Both the position numbers and the translations under genes were made by a program. Below, piece by piece: positions 32,603-41,774 of a stretch of DNA of 64,000 bases. Source of the DNA: Candidatus Binatia bacterium (GTDB taxonomy: Bacteria > Desulfobacterota > Binatia > HRBIN30). The stretch is from contig JAOAHD010000016.1 of NCBI GenBank assembly GCA_026415395.1, positions 248,001 to 312,000 on the forward strand. The letters are read 5' to 3'. The first letter of the stretch is position 1; every line of letters starts with the position of its first letter. Under the pieces are notes generated by a model. The model did not search any database. It saw only the letters and a list, made by a program, of their open reading frames with translations, and was not told where the DNA came from.

Positions 32603-34099
32603 ATGACAAAGCAGTACTACTACGAACGCTTGAGCGCTTTGGATGCGTCGTTTCTCGGGCTCGAAGATTCGAACTTCCACATGCACGTGGGAGCAGTGAG
32701 TATTTTCGATGCCGCACCGGTGCAAACGCCGGAAGGTGGAATCGACATCGAAAAAATCCGCGCGGCGATTGCCGCGCGCCTACACCTCGTGCCCCGTTTT
32801 CGTCAGCGGATTGCCTACATTCCCTACGAGAAACATCCGGTGTGGGTCGACGACAACCGTTTTCGCCTCGCCTACCACGTACGCCACACTGCCCTCCCGC
32901 GCCCGGGCGACGAACGCACCCTCAAGCGCTTGGTGGGCCGGATCATGTCGCAGCCGCTCGACCGTAAACGTCCCTTGTGGGAAATGTGGGTTGTCGAAGG
33001 CTTGGAGGGGGGCCGCTTTGCGCTGGTGAGCAAAACCCATCATTGCATGGTGGACGGCATTTCCGGCGCGGATCTCATGTCCGTAATTCTGAGCCCATTT
33101 CCCGAGGAAGATCCGGGCGTGCCGGAGCCCTGGAACCCGCGGCCGCAGCCGACACCACGCCAGTTGCTCCTGGACGAGTTGCTTCGCCGCGCGGAGCAAC
33201 CGCTCACTGCAGCCAAGGCAATCATCGAAACTCTCCGCCACCCCGAGCAACGAGTCCACGAAATTGCCGACGCGATCGAGGGGATCATCGAAACCCTAGC
33301 TCCAGCGTTGAGCCCGGTGTCCCAAACCCCCTTGCAGGTGGAAGTGGGACCGCACCGGCGGTTCGATTGGACAGACATGCCCCTTATCGAAGTGAAGGAA
33401 GTCAAGCGCGTGCTCGGGGGAACGGTTAACGACGTTGTCCTGGCAACCGTCAGTGGCGCGCTGCGTCGCTTCTTCGAACGCCGCGGCCTCAACCCGGATG
33501 AGCTGGAAATCCGAGCCATGGTACCGGTGAGCGTGCGTACACACGATCAGCGCGGCACGCTGGGGAACCGAGTCACGCAGATTGCCGCTCCGCTGCCGGT
33601 CCACATCGCCGATCCCGTGGCGCGTCTCCATGCCGTGACCGAGACCACCAAGGACCTCAAAGAATCGAAGCAAGCGTTAGGCGGTGAGGTGCTCACGGCG
33701 ATTAGCGAGTGGACCGTGCCGAACCTGCTCGTGCAAGCCGTGCGCCTGGCTGCGCGCACGCGCCCGTACAACCTCATCGTCACGAATGTTCCCGGTCCGC
33801 AAGTTCCCCTCTACCTGCTCGGGGCCCAAATGCGCACCGCGTACCCGGTGGTGCCCCTGTTCGAAAACATCGGGGTCGTGGTGGGACTGTTTTCGTACAA
33901 CGGCGGGTTGTACTGGGGAGTCAACGCGGATTGGGAACACTTCCCCGACCTGCACGACTTCATCCTGGACATCGAGCACGCCTTCGCGGAACTCAAGCAA
34001 GCAGCCGAAGCACAACGCAAGCGTAGCGAGAGCCGCAGCCGCCGCCGCAAGGAAGCTCGGGTGAAACTCGCTGTGGTGGAGAGGAAGGCGGCGTCCTGA
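32603..34099 (+). CDS. Wax ester synthase/diacylglycerol acyltransferase (WS/DGAT)
   Basis: The 498-residue protein is a bifunctional WS/DGAT-type acyltransferase that joins acyl-CoA to fatty alcohols or diacylglycerol to make storage wax or triacylglycerol. The active-site motif HHxxxDG is at residues 146-152 (HHCMVDG), and the second family motif PLW is at about 124-126. NVPGP lies in the C-terminal half. The C-terminus is a basic, probably disordered tail. It lies 22 bases before an acyl-CoA synthetase gene, which would supply its acyl-CoA substrate. It is divergent from the RlmL-like gene, so its promoter should lie in 32397-32602. Confidence 0.93.
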   Translation: MTKQYYYERLSALDASFLGLEDSNFHMHVGAVSIFDAAPVQTPEGGIDIEKIRAAIAARLHLVPRFRQRIAYIPYEKHPVWVDDNRFRLAYHVRHTALPRPGDERTLKRLVGRIMSQPLDRKRPLWEMWVVEGLEGGRFALVSKTHHCMVDGISGADLMSVILSPFPEEDPGVPEPWNPRPQPTPRQLLLDELLRRAEQPLTAAKAIIETLRHPEQRVHEIADAIEGIIETLAPALSPVSQTPLQVEVGPHRRFDWTDMPLIEVKEVKRVLGGTVNDVVLATVSGALRRFFERRGLNPDELEIRAMVPVSVRTHDQRGTLGNRVTQIAAPLPVHIADPVARLHAVTETTKDLKESKQALGGEVLTAISEWTVPNLLVQAVRLAARTRPYNLIVTNVPGPQVPLYLLGAQMRTAYPVVPLFENIGVVVGLFSYNGGLYWGVNADWEHFPDLHDFILDIEHAFAELKQAAEAQRKRSESRSRRRKEARVKLAVVERKAAS

Positions 34100-34121
34100 A
34101 ACGAAACTCCCCCGCGGGCGT

Positions 34122-35870
34122 ATGACCCTCGGCGCGTTGATCCGCCAAAGAGGAACGGACCCAGTAACCGCCTCCAAGCCCTTCGTCCGCTTTTTCGGTT
34201 GGGAGTGTTCGTTCTCCGCGTACTACCAGGAGTGCGTGGCTTGGGCGCATTTGTTTTTGGCCTTGCGCAGCAAGAATTCATCCGCCCGCGAAGCGTTTCA
34301 CATCGGCATCTTGCTCGACAACACTCCCGACTACCTCTTCGCCCTCGGCGGTGCGTGGCTTGCCGGAGCGGTCGCCGTCGGGATCAACAACACCAAACGT
34401 GGGCAACATTTGGCACGCGACATCGAGTATACGGATTGCGGGTTGCTGATCACCGAGCCCCACTACTTGGAGTTTCTACTGCCAGTTCTCGAACGAGCTC
34501 GCCTGGTTCCTGAACAGGTTGTGGTGTCGCGGCGCTGGCAAGGCTTAGGGCGCGACCCGAGCATGGCGCAGCCACCAGCGCATCCCACAGCTCCAATGCA
34601 AGATGCGGAAGAACTTTTGCGGGCCTTGCGCGGGAGGCCAGACCCACATGTGGCTTGCGCGGAGCAGGATCTCGCCATGTTGATTTTCACCAGTGGCACC
34701 GTGACAGCGCCGAAGGCGGTGCAGTGTAGCCACCGCCGCCTGATGGAAACGGGCGAGAACCTGGCGCGGAACGTGTATGGCCTCGGCGCGGGCGACGCCG
34801 GCTACATCGCCATGCCCCTGTTCCACGCCAATGCGGTGATGTGCGGTTTCCTGCCTGCGCTGGCTGCGGGTGTTCCTGTGGGCCTCGCGCGCAAGTTTTC
34901 CAAACAACACTGGCTGGCCGACATTCGACTCTACCGTGCGACGTACTTCAACTACACGGGCAAGCCGCTCGCTTACATCCTCTCGACCCCTCGACGCGAG
35001 GACGATGCGGACAACCCCCTGCGCATTTGCTTCGGCAATGAAGGATCGCACCGAGTTGTGCGCGAGTTCGAAGAGCGATTCGGCTGCCGCGTTGTCGACG
35101 TGTTCGGATCGAGCGAAGGCGGACTCGGCGTCACCCGCCAGCCCGACGACCCACCCGGCAGCATCGGCTTTCCCGCGCCTGGCATCGCGGTGGTCGACGA
35201 GCATGGGCGCGAGCGGCCACCGGCACGGTTCGACGAGCACGGCCGGCTGCTCAATCCCGAGGAGTGCATCGGGGAGATCGTGAACACCCAAGGTGTGGCC
35301 TGGTTCGAAGGCTACTACAAGAACGAAAGCGCCACCGCCGAGCGAACCCGCTTTGGCTGGTACTGGAGCGGCGATCTGGGGTACAAGGACGAGCGCGGAT
35401 ACCTTTACTTTGCGGGGCGTACAACCGAGTGGCTCCGGGTGGACGGCGAAAATTTCCTGGCCCGTCCGGTGGAAGAAATTCTCCTCCGCCATCCCGACGT
35501 AACCCTCGCCGCAGTTTACGGCGTCCCCGACCCGGACGGGGGTGACCAGGTGATGGCTGCACTCGTGCTGCGGGAAGGCGCAAGCTTCGACCCGGATCGC
35601 TTCGCTGCATTCCTGCAGGCGCAGCCAGACCTATCTCCCAAATGGGTGCCCAAATTTGTGCGCATCGCTGCAGAATTGCCCCAAACCGCAAGCACCAAGG
35701 TGCTCAAGAACGAACTCCGGCGCCAAAAGTTTTTACCTGAGCGCTGCCGCGATCCGCTGTATTGGCGCCCCGGGCGCGAGCTCAGCTACCGCCGGTTCAG
35801 CGCCGCGGACCTGGACACACTTCTCGCCGCCTTCACCCGCTCGGGCCGCGAAGCATTGCTCGAAGTGTAA
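34122..35870 (+). CDS. Acyl-CoA synthetase (AMP-forming), FadD17-like
   Basis: The 582-residue ANL-superfamily enzyme activates a carboxylic acid to its CoA thioester through an acyl-adenylate. The P-loop-like A3 motif is FTSGTVTAPKAV. VFGSSEGG corresponds to the YGSTE motif A5, SGDLGYKDERGYLYFAGR to A7-A8, and STKVLKNELR carries the catalytic lysine of A10. The sequence style resembles mycobacterial FadD17-like long-chain synthetases. It follows the WS/DGAT gene by 22 bases, making a plausible lipid-storage pair. A longer-chain or steroid/terpenoid acid substrate cannot be distinguished. Confidence 0.9.
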   Translation: MTLGALIRQRGTDPVTASKPFVRFFGWECSFSAYYQECVAWAHLFLALRSKNSSAREAFHIGILLDNTPDYLFALGGAWLAGAVAVGINNTKRGQHLARDIEYTDCGLLITEPHYLEFLLPVLERARLVPEQVVVSRRWQGLGRDPSMAQPPAHPTAPMQDAEELLRALRGRPDPHVACAEQDLAMLIFTSGTVTAPKAVQCSHRRLMETGENLARNVYGLGAGDAGYIAMPLFHANAVMCGFLPALAAGVPVGLARKFSKQHWLADIRLYRATYFNYTGKPLAYILSTPRREDDADNPLRICFGNEGSHRVVREFEERFGCRVVDVFGSSEGGLGVTRQPDDPPGSIGFPAPGIAVVDEHGRERPPARFDEHGRLLNPEECIGEIVNTQGVAWFEGYYKNESATAERTRFGWYWSGDLGYKDERGYLYFAGRTTEWLRVDGENFLARPVEEILLRHPDVTLAAVYGVPDPDGGDQVMAALVLREGASFDPDRFAAFLQAQPDLSPKWVPKFVRIAAELPQTASTKVLKNELRRQKFLPERCRDPLYWRPGRELSYRRFSAADLDTLLAAFTRSGREALLEV

Positions 35871-36200
35871 TCCAAAGGATGCTCACTCTGCAATGCGGAA
35901 AACCCTTGCGCTCGAGCGACGAGACACGGGTCCGCGCCGACATCGCTTTCCGTAACCGCACCGCCAGTGCACGAGCGCGGTGATTCAGGGTCGCTCCAGT
36001 TCAAGGCCGCGGCCGGGGCATATTTTCACTGGCACGCGCCGGCTCTTCCCTCTCCGTTGATGGTTTTTAAGCAAGCACGGTTGCGCCGGAACGGCCGGGC
36101 ACACAGCACCGTCGCCGACGGGCAGGGTCGGATCCGAGCTCCCTTAGCCGATGCAGCCGCGCTGGTCCGGGAAGAGACTACTTCTCCCCGCCGTCGGTGT
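35871..36200. other. 330 bases between convergent genes, no feature seen
   Basis: This interval separates the acyl-CoA synthetase and the beta-helix protein, which converge. I see no gene, no strong hairpin with a T-run, and no repeat from the palindrome family. Short open frames here are continuations of antisense shadows of the beta-helix gene. Confidence 0.5.
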
Positions 36201-37511
36201 TCACGGTACGCGCTGCGATGCCACCTTCGCCTCGCTCGCCAGCGGCGACGAGGCGTCGATCGCCATCGTGATACCACAGAGTTGGTCGGCCGGATCCGGG
36301 CCTGGGCCGGTAGCACTCCCCCAGAAATTTTGCACTGCGGAGATCGATCCGAGGCTCGAGAGTTTATTGATGCCGCAGTTAAAACCCGAGCCGATGTTCC
36401 CGTAAAGGTTGCTCTTGGTGACCACGAGGTGGCCATTCACTTGAATACCATCTCCTTGATTCCCAACCGCCACGCAGTTGGTCAGAGTCGGATAGTTGCT
36501 CGAATCCGTCATCCCCGGGAAGGTAAAGCCCGCGGCACCGTTGTTCGTCGCGGTATTGCGCAGCAAAGGAATTGCCGTGGGCGTGGAGAAATTGATGTAG
36601 AAGCCCGAGCTTCCGTTCCCGGTGGCCAAGTTGCCGGTGAGGCTATGTCCGCTACCGGCCAAAATCTCAAAGCCATGCCCGTTGTTGCGTCGGGCCACAT
36701 TGTCTTGGAAGGTGACCCCGGAGCAGGTTCCGGTACAGCGAAACCCGGCCCCGGAAAGTCCAGCAACTACCACGTTGCGCCGCACATTGTGGCCGGTCCC
36801 CTGCAAGTCGATCCCCACTCCAGTGCTGCGGTTCACTTGGTTACGGTCGATCGTCACCGCATTGGAGCTCGCGCCCGTGGCCAAGGTTGCGGCGACGAAG
36901 AGGTTGTCGCGCACGAGGACGGTGCTCGCATCCACCGTCAGCGTGCCGTTGAGCCACCAATTGTTGCGAATACTGTGATTGCTGCCGGACACGATCCCGA
37001 GTCCGCCCGCGTGGTTGTCGAACACGTTGCCCATGAGGCTGACGGCGCTTACACCCGGATCCACCCGCACACCAACGCTTCCCGGAGCCCCACCCCGAAC
37101 GGTAAATCCCTTGGCCTTTTTCCCGAAGCTCACGCCATTTGCGCCGATGGCCACAGCGTCCGCGCTCGCGACATTGCGGATCAGCGTGGCGCCCGCGCCA
37201 TCGCGAGAGAGAATCGTGAGCGGCTTCGAAACCAGGATGGTTTTGCCGGCCACGCCGGAGTTCTCTTCGCCGGCATCAGCAAGGTCGCCGTCGCCGTTGA
37301 TATCGCCATACAGGCCCGGCCCGACGACAATCGTGTCGCCCGGGTTCGCATTCGAGATCGCTTGCGAGATCGAGCGGCACGGGGCGCTGCTCGGCCCACA
37401 GCTCAAGCTGTCGCTCCCCAGGTTCGACACTTGCAATGTGGCTGCACGGGCTGCCGCAGCCGATGCAAGCAACATGGCAATCAGTGCCACGCGTTCGGGC
37501 TTCCGAGTCAT
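36201..37511 (-). CDS. Secreted right-handed parallel beta-helix protein
   Basis: The 436-residue protein has a signal peptide (about residues 1-23, ending AAARA). Pectate-lyase-like repeats follow: many short segments such as NVFDNHAGGLGIVSGSNHS, NNWWLNGTLTV, RDNLFVAAT and NRSTGVGIDLQG, with regular Asn, Gly and small hydrophobics, as in NosD/PbH1-repeat right-handed beta-helices. Near the front is the calcium-loop-like DINGDGDLADAGEEN. GGAGG lies upstream of the ATG. No catalytic residues of pectate lyases can be assigned, so it may bind or cleave polysaccharide or simply be a surface structural protein. It is monocistronic. Confidence 0.8.
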   Translation of the reverse strand: MTRKPERVALIAMLLASAAAARAATLQVSNLGSDSLSCGPSSAPCRSISQAISNANPGDTIVVGPGLYGDINGDGDLADAGEENSGVAGKTILVSKPLTILSRDGAGATLIRNVASADAVAIGANGVSFGKKAKGFTVRGGAPGSVGVRVDPGVSAVSLMGNVFDNHAGGLGIVSGSNHSIRNNWWLNGTLTVDASTVLVRDNLFVAATLATGASSNAVTIDRNQVNRSTGVGIDLQGTGHNVRRNVVVAGLSGAGFRCTGTCSGVTFQDNVARRNNGHGFEILAGSGHSLTGNLATGNGSSGFYINFSTPTAIPLLRNTATNNGAAGFTFPGMTDSSNYPTLTNCVAVGNQGDGIQVNGHLVVTKSNLYGNIGSGFNCGINKLSSLGSISAVQNFWGSATGPGPDPADQLCGITMAIDASSPLASEAKVASQRVP

Positions 37512-37789
37512 TCAGTATCCTTTCCTCCAGAATTCTGCGCCGTCCACTGTTTGCGCAACGGCTCGTTAGCATCGCGAGCGGGAACCCGCTTTGTCAAGAA
37601 CGAAAATGGTTGGCCTGGCACCATCCGCTAGGCGCGACTACGCCGCTGGGTCATCCAATCGCGGGCGGCCGACCGGGATCTCTCCGCCAAAACCGGTCGC
37701 GCTCGCCGCGATGCATCATCGGCAGGCGACTTTCCTCTGGCATACACTCGCCGCGCAGCGTGTTTGCCCTGGTTCCTTGCTTCCTGGCA

Positions 37790-38665
37790 CTACAGCAGGG
37801 CCGAGGCCAAGCGCTGCCATTGTGGCATGGGCACAGCACGGGGATCTTGATCGAGCACTTGAATGCACACGTGCGAGGCGCCGGCATCGAGGTGTGCCTG
37901 CACCCGGCGGCGAATTGCTTCTTCATCGCCCCACGCGACGATTGCGTCGACAAGTCGGTCGCTCCCGCCGTTTGCGATGTCATCGTCGCTGAAGCCCAAG
38001 CGCTTCAGGTTTCGCACGTAGTTGGGCAGCCCCAAGTAAACCGACATGAAGCGCCGCGCCATGTCGCGCGCCTGTTGGGGATCGGTTTCGAGAGCGACCG
38101 TCTGTTCCACCGCCAGGATGGCCTCAGCACCGAGCCGCTCGCGCGCCCACGCGGTATGCTCCGGGGGTACGAAGTAAGTGTGCGACCCATGTGCCCGCTC
38201 GCGCGCAAGCTCCAGCATCTTCGGATGCAAAGCGGCGAGAACCCGCTTCGGCGGTTCCGGAGGGGGCACCGACATGAAGGGTGCGGAGTCCATCGCATCC
38301 AAGTACTTGCGCATGGCGGTCAAGGGCTTGTCGTACTCCTGCCCGCGCACGGCCACCATTGGCGCATGGCTCACGCCCAGTCCCAACAGGAAGCGCCCCC
38401 CGAAAGCTTCGCAAAGCGTTTTCTGCGCTGCCGCACAGGCCATGGCATCGCGCGCCCAAATCGAGGCGATGCCGGTAGCCACCACGGCGGATTTGGTTCC
38501 CGAAAGCAGCAAGGCAGCGTTGGTCATGGCCTCCCGCCCCATGGCCTCGGGAATCCAAATGGCGCTGTAACCGAGTTCCTCCACTTGGGCAGCGAGCTCA
38601 CGCGCCTTCTGGCCTGGCTGCAAATCGAAGGCGAAGGTCCAAATGCCAATCCGTCCGAGCTCCAT
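37790..38665 (-). CDS. Luciferase-like (LLM) oxidoreductase, probably F420-dependent
   Basis: The 291-residue protein is a TIM-barrel oxidoreductase of the bacterial luciferase superfamily. It begins MELGRIGIWTFAFD and contains AAQVEELGYSAIWIPEA, LLLSGTKSAVVATGIASIWARDA and LGLGVSHAPMV, which are usual for the F420-dependent subgroup common in mycobacteria. The second half ends in the cofactor-binding region around IQVLDQDP. GAGGAGG precedes the ATG at 38665; the extended frame to 38767 is unlikely. Cofactor and substrate are inferred from family style. It is divergent from the permuted NlpC/P60 gene. Confidence 0.82.
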   Translation of the reverse strand: MELGRIGIWTFAFDLQPGQKARELAAQVEELGYSAIWIPEAMGREAMTNAALLLSGTKSAVVATGIASIWARDAMACAAAQKTLCEAFGGRFLLGLGVSHAPMVAVRGQEYDKPLTAMRKYLDAMDSAPFMSVPPPEPPKRVLAALHPKMLELARERAHGSHTYFVPPEHTAWARERLGAEAILAVEQTVALETDPQQARDMARRFMSVYLGLPNYVRNLKRLGFSDDDIANGGSDRLVDAIVAWGDEEAIRRRVQAHLDAGASHVCIQVLDQDPRAVPMPQWQRLASALL

Positions 38666-38796
38666 GCCGTTCCTCCTCTGCAAATTGTTTTTGGCGCGGT
38701 CGTGCACCGCTTGTCGCCGTCGCCGGCGGCTCAATGTGCCCGCGCTCGACAAAATTTCCCTTGCCATAACGGCATTGCACGGGCTAGCTAGGGGCT

Positions 38797-39714
38797 ATGC
38801 GTTGGTGGCAACGGCTGACGGAACCGATCCGCCGTCGCGTCGTGAAGTGGATGATGGGCGTGCTCACGAAACCGCGCAAAGTTTATGAGCACCGTATTCC
38901 AAACGATCTCGCCGCGTTGCGCAGCCAGCTCCGTCCCGGTGATGTCATCTTGGTCGAAGGGGACCAGCGGATTAGCCAAGTGATTCGCTATCTCACGCAA
39001 AGTTCATGGTCGCACGCCGCCCTGTACATCGGGGACGAGCTGCGTCGGTTTCGTCCCGAGCTCGTTCCCGAGCTGCGGCAGCGCTTTGGCAGCGACGCCA
39101 GTTACTTGCTCGTCGAAGCGTTGGAAGACGGGGTGGTGTGCAATCCAGTCACCAAGTATGCGCGCCACAATATCCGTGTGTGCAGGCCGCGGGGGTTGCG
39201 GCGGGAGGATCTCGACCGCATCCTTGCCGAGGTCACGGCGCAACTGGGTAAACCCTACAACGTCCGCCACGTGCTGGAGCTTGCACGCTATTTCTTCCCC
39301 GTGAGCCTCATTCCCCGCCGCTACCGCCGTGCCGCCTTGCGCTACGGTGGAGAGGCCACGCAAGTGATTTGCACAACCATGTTGGCGCGCGCCTTTGCCT
39401 CTGTGGGGTTCCCGATCATTCCGCGCGTCACCCTGAACCCCGAGCCCCCACGACGCCGCTGGTTCAGGTGGTTCAGCTGGCTCAGGCGGCCGGAGTACGA
39501 AGCGCTGTATGAAAAGGAGGATCCGGCCCTCGTCACACCGCGCGACTTCGATTTGTCGCCCTACTTCGACATCGTGAAAGTCCACCACGCCACCGCTGTG
39601 GGCTTCGACTACCGCCGGATCCACTGGGCGCAAAGCGAGTCCAAAGCTGCCAGCGCGGCTCAGCCCGCGCCGCCGCAGATGACCCCGGCCAAAGTGGAGA
39701 ACAGCGCGGCATGA
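38797..39714 (+). CDS. Permuted NlpC/P60 (YiiX-type) protein
   Basis: The 305-residue protein fits the circularly permuted NlpC/P60 family (YiiX/YebB, DUF830). The order is histidine first, cysteine last: RPGDVILVEGDQRISQ, then SSWSHAALYIGD with the histidine near residue 73, and VICTTMLARAFASVGFPI with the cysteine near residue 192. Members are thought to hydrolyse amide or ester bonds in peptidoglycan or lipids. An N-terminal amphipathic segment (WWQRLTEPIRRRVVKW) may associate with membrane. It is followed after four bases by an MFS carrier gene, a pairing that recurs at 25.5-27.6 kb with another NlpC/P60-like protein. Confidence 0.8.
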   Translation: MRWWQRLTEPIRRRVVKWMMGVLTKPRKVYEHRIPNDLAALRSQLRPGDVILVEGDQRISQVIRYLTQSSWSHAALYIGDELRRFRPELVPELRQRFGSDASYLLVEALEDGVVCNPVTKYARHNIRVCRPRGLRREDLDRILAEVTAQLGKPYNVRHVLELARYFFPVSLIPRRYRRAALRYGGEATQVICTTMLARAFASVGFPIIPRVTLNPEPPRRRWFRWFSWLRRPEYEALYEKEDPALVTPRDFDLSPYFDIVKVHHATAVGFDYRRIHWAQSESKAASAAQPAPPQMTPAKVENSAA

Positions 39715-39718
39715 ACCG

Positions 39719-40993
39719 GTGCAGGCGGAGCTGCGTCGTTGGGCTCTTCGCTTGACTGCGGCGGTGCCCGACCCGACCTCAAGTTCCACACCCGCCGTGC
39801 CCAGCTCCGATCGCCTGCTTACCCGCAACTTCTTGCTCGCTTGTGCCATGCAGCTCTTTGGCTCCATGGCTGGAGCCTTGTACATCTTATTTCCGCTCTT
39901 CGTGCGTTCCCTCGGTGGCACGGAGCTCACCATCGGCGTCTACGCCGGCATTGGCGCGGCGGCGGCGGTGGGGATCCGCTGGCCGTTGGGCTTCCTGCTC
40001 GACCGGCTCGGACGCAAACGCATCATGCTAGCGGCCACAGGCGTGCATGCGGCGGCGTCGTTTGGCTTCCTCGGCGTGACCGAGCTCGGCGCTTTGTGTG
40101 CACTCCTCGTCGTTGCCGCCTCGGTCGCAGCCGGGGCGATGTTTACCAGTTTTGTCACTTACGCAAGCGACGTGATTCCGGTCACCCGCCGCGCGCAAGG
40201 ACTTGCTTGGTTCGGCTTGTGGGGCATGGCGAGCAACGGGTTAAGTCCGCTTCTGGGCGAATGGCTGATCCGGAGCTGGGGGTTTGCCGCCTACTTCCTC
40301 GCGGCAGCGACCCTGGCACTCGCATGTCTGGGGGTCATTGCCCTACTCGACGAGCGCGGGCGTCCACGCGCCGCACATCCCCACACGCCTGCCACGCTCG
40401 CCCCGGCACCGGTTCCTCCCGCCTTCTGGCCGCTCATGGCACTGACGTTTCTGTTCGGCGCAGCGGAGGCGAGTGTGTTTACCTTTCTCGCCCCTTACGT
40501 AACCGCAGCCAATCTCGCCCCGGCGGGCACTCTCTTTTTCGCCTATGCAGGCACCGCTGTTTTCGTGCGGATCGTGAGCGGGCATTTACCCGATCGCATC
40601 GGACGCTACCCCATGCTGGCGTTCGCATTCGTCGTTTACGGCACCGCCTTGTTCCTTTTGCCCCGTGCTGGGGATCGTGTGTGGCTCCACGCTGCCGGCT
40701 CGTTGGCCGGCATGGGGCACGGCTACGCGTTTCCGATCTTGGCTGCTTTGGTTGTCGACCTGGCAGGCAGCCGCCGCGGGCGCGCGGTGAGCTGGTTCAC
40801 GGCGATGTTCGACTTAGGGCACACGCTCAGCAATCCAGCCCTGGGTGCGATTGCCGAGCACTTTGGCTACCGCGCCATGTACTCCAGCGTCGGCATCCTC
40901 GCGTTCCTTGCTGGGTGCGCCGTAGCGAGCCGGGCCTTGCCCACGCGCGACCACCGCGCATTGAAGCCTCAGCCGGCGAGGGAACGCAACTGA
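39719..40993 (+). CDS. MFS transporter
   Basis: The 424-residue protein (GTG start) has about 12 transmembrane segments after a ~35-residue hydrophilic N-terminus. The cytoplasmic loop motif between segments 2 and 3 (GFLLDRLGRKRIM) is the MFS motif A; the matching second-half loop is GHLPDRIGRYPML. It looks like a drug- or metabolite-proton antiporter. It lies four bases after the permuted NlpC/P60 gene. Its 3' end overlaps the convergent hydrolase gene by 25 bases. Confidence 0.85.
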   Translation: MQAELRRWALRLTAAVPDPTSSSTPAVPSSDRLLTRNFLLACAMQLFGSMAGALYILFPLFVRSLGGTELTIGVYAGIGAAAAVGIRWPLGFLLDRLGRKRIMLAATGVHAAASFGFLGVTELGALCALLVVAASVAAGAMFTSFVTYASDVIPVTRRAQGLAWFGLWGMASNGLSPLLGEWLIRSWGFAAYFLAAATLALACLGVIALLDERGRPRAAHPHTPATLAPAPVPPAFWPLMALTFLFGAAEASVFTFLAPYVTAANLAPAGTLFFAYAGTAVFVRIVSGHLPDRIGRYPMLAFAFVVYGTALFLLPRAGDRVWLHAAGSLAGMGHGYAFPILAALVVDLAGSRRGRAVSWFTAMFDLGHTLSNPALGAIAEHFGYRAMYSSVGILAFLAGCAVASRALPTRDHRALKPQPARERN

Positions 40994-41754
40994 GCCGTCA
41001 CCTCGTCCGGCCGTTCGAGCATGACCAGGTGGCCCGCACCCGGCACCGTGCGCAGCGTCGCTCGGGGAATCGCGGTAGCAAAGCGCTCACCGTAAAGCGG
41101 AGGGAAGAAACGGTCCTCAGCTCCCCAAACAATCGCCGTTTGCGCCCGCACGCGGGCGAGCAAGCGCTCCAACTTGGGATTGTGAAAGTAAGGATTCCAG
41201 GCCACGCGGGCGAGCGCCTCCATGGCCTTGAACTGCTGCAAGATCAGCTCCTCTGGAAGCGAGGCAATGTCCGAAACCGCTGCCATCATCGCCGCCACAG
41301 GGTGCTTGAGGTTGTGGAAGAGCAACGCGGCGAGATCACGCGGCTCGCGCCCGAACACCTCCTCGGGCGGGTGCTCGTCGATCCACAGCCCCGCCGGCGC
41401 GACGAGCAACAAGCGACTGACGAGCGCGGGATATCGCGCTGCAAGTTCGGCAGCTACCCAGCCACCGAAGGAAGCACCAACAACAGTCAACGGACCGCGC
41501 TCGAGTTCCAGTGCCGCCAACACATCCAGGTAGTGGAACACCAAATCCTCGATGCCATCGAGGCGCTCCCCTCCAGTGGAACCGCCGAAACCCGGATGGA
41601 GCGTTTGCACAACGGTAAACTGCTGCGCCCACTCGTCGAACACGGGGAGCCAATCGGTGTCGCCGATTCCCCCGTGCAGATAGAGAAGCGAAGGACCACG
41701 ACCTTTTCGCCGGAACTCAACCGTTTCGCGGCCAATGACGATCGTTTCCGCCAC
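40969..41754 (-). CDS. Alpha/beta hydrolase
   Basis: The 261-residue protein has the alpha/beta-hydrolase fold: LLYLHGGIGDTDW for the oxyanion region, nucleophile elbow GASFGG (Ser), acid in WGAEDRFFPP, and histidine in VPGAGHLVMLERP. This set resembles meta-cleavage-product hydrolases and related C-C or ester hydrolases. The GTG at 41754 has AAGGAGGG seven bases upstream and is preferred to the GTG at 41778 that overlaps the upstream stop. It follows the LLM monooxygenase by 20 bases and probably acts on its product. Confidence 0.85.
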   Translation of the reverse strand: MAETIVIGRETVEFRRKGRGPSLLYLHGGIGDTDWLPVFDEWAQQFTVVQTLHPGFGGSTGGERLDGIEDLVFHYLDVLAALELERGPLTVVGASFGGWVAAELAARYPALVSRLLLVAPAGLWIDEHPPEEVFGREPRDLAALLFHNLKHPVAAMMAAVSDIASLPEELILQQFKAMEALARVAWNPYFHNPKLERLLARVRAQTAIVWGAEDRFFPPLYGERFATAIPRATLRTVPGAGHLVMLERPDEVTAQLRSLAG

Positions 41755-41774
41755 GTCCTTGCCCTCCTTGCCGT

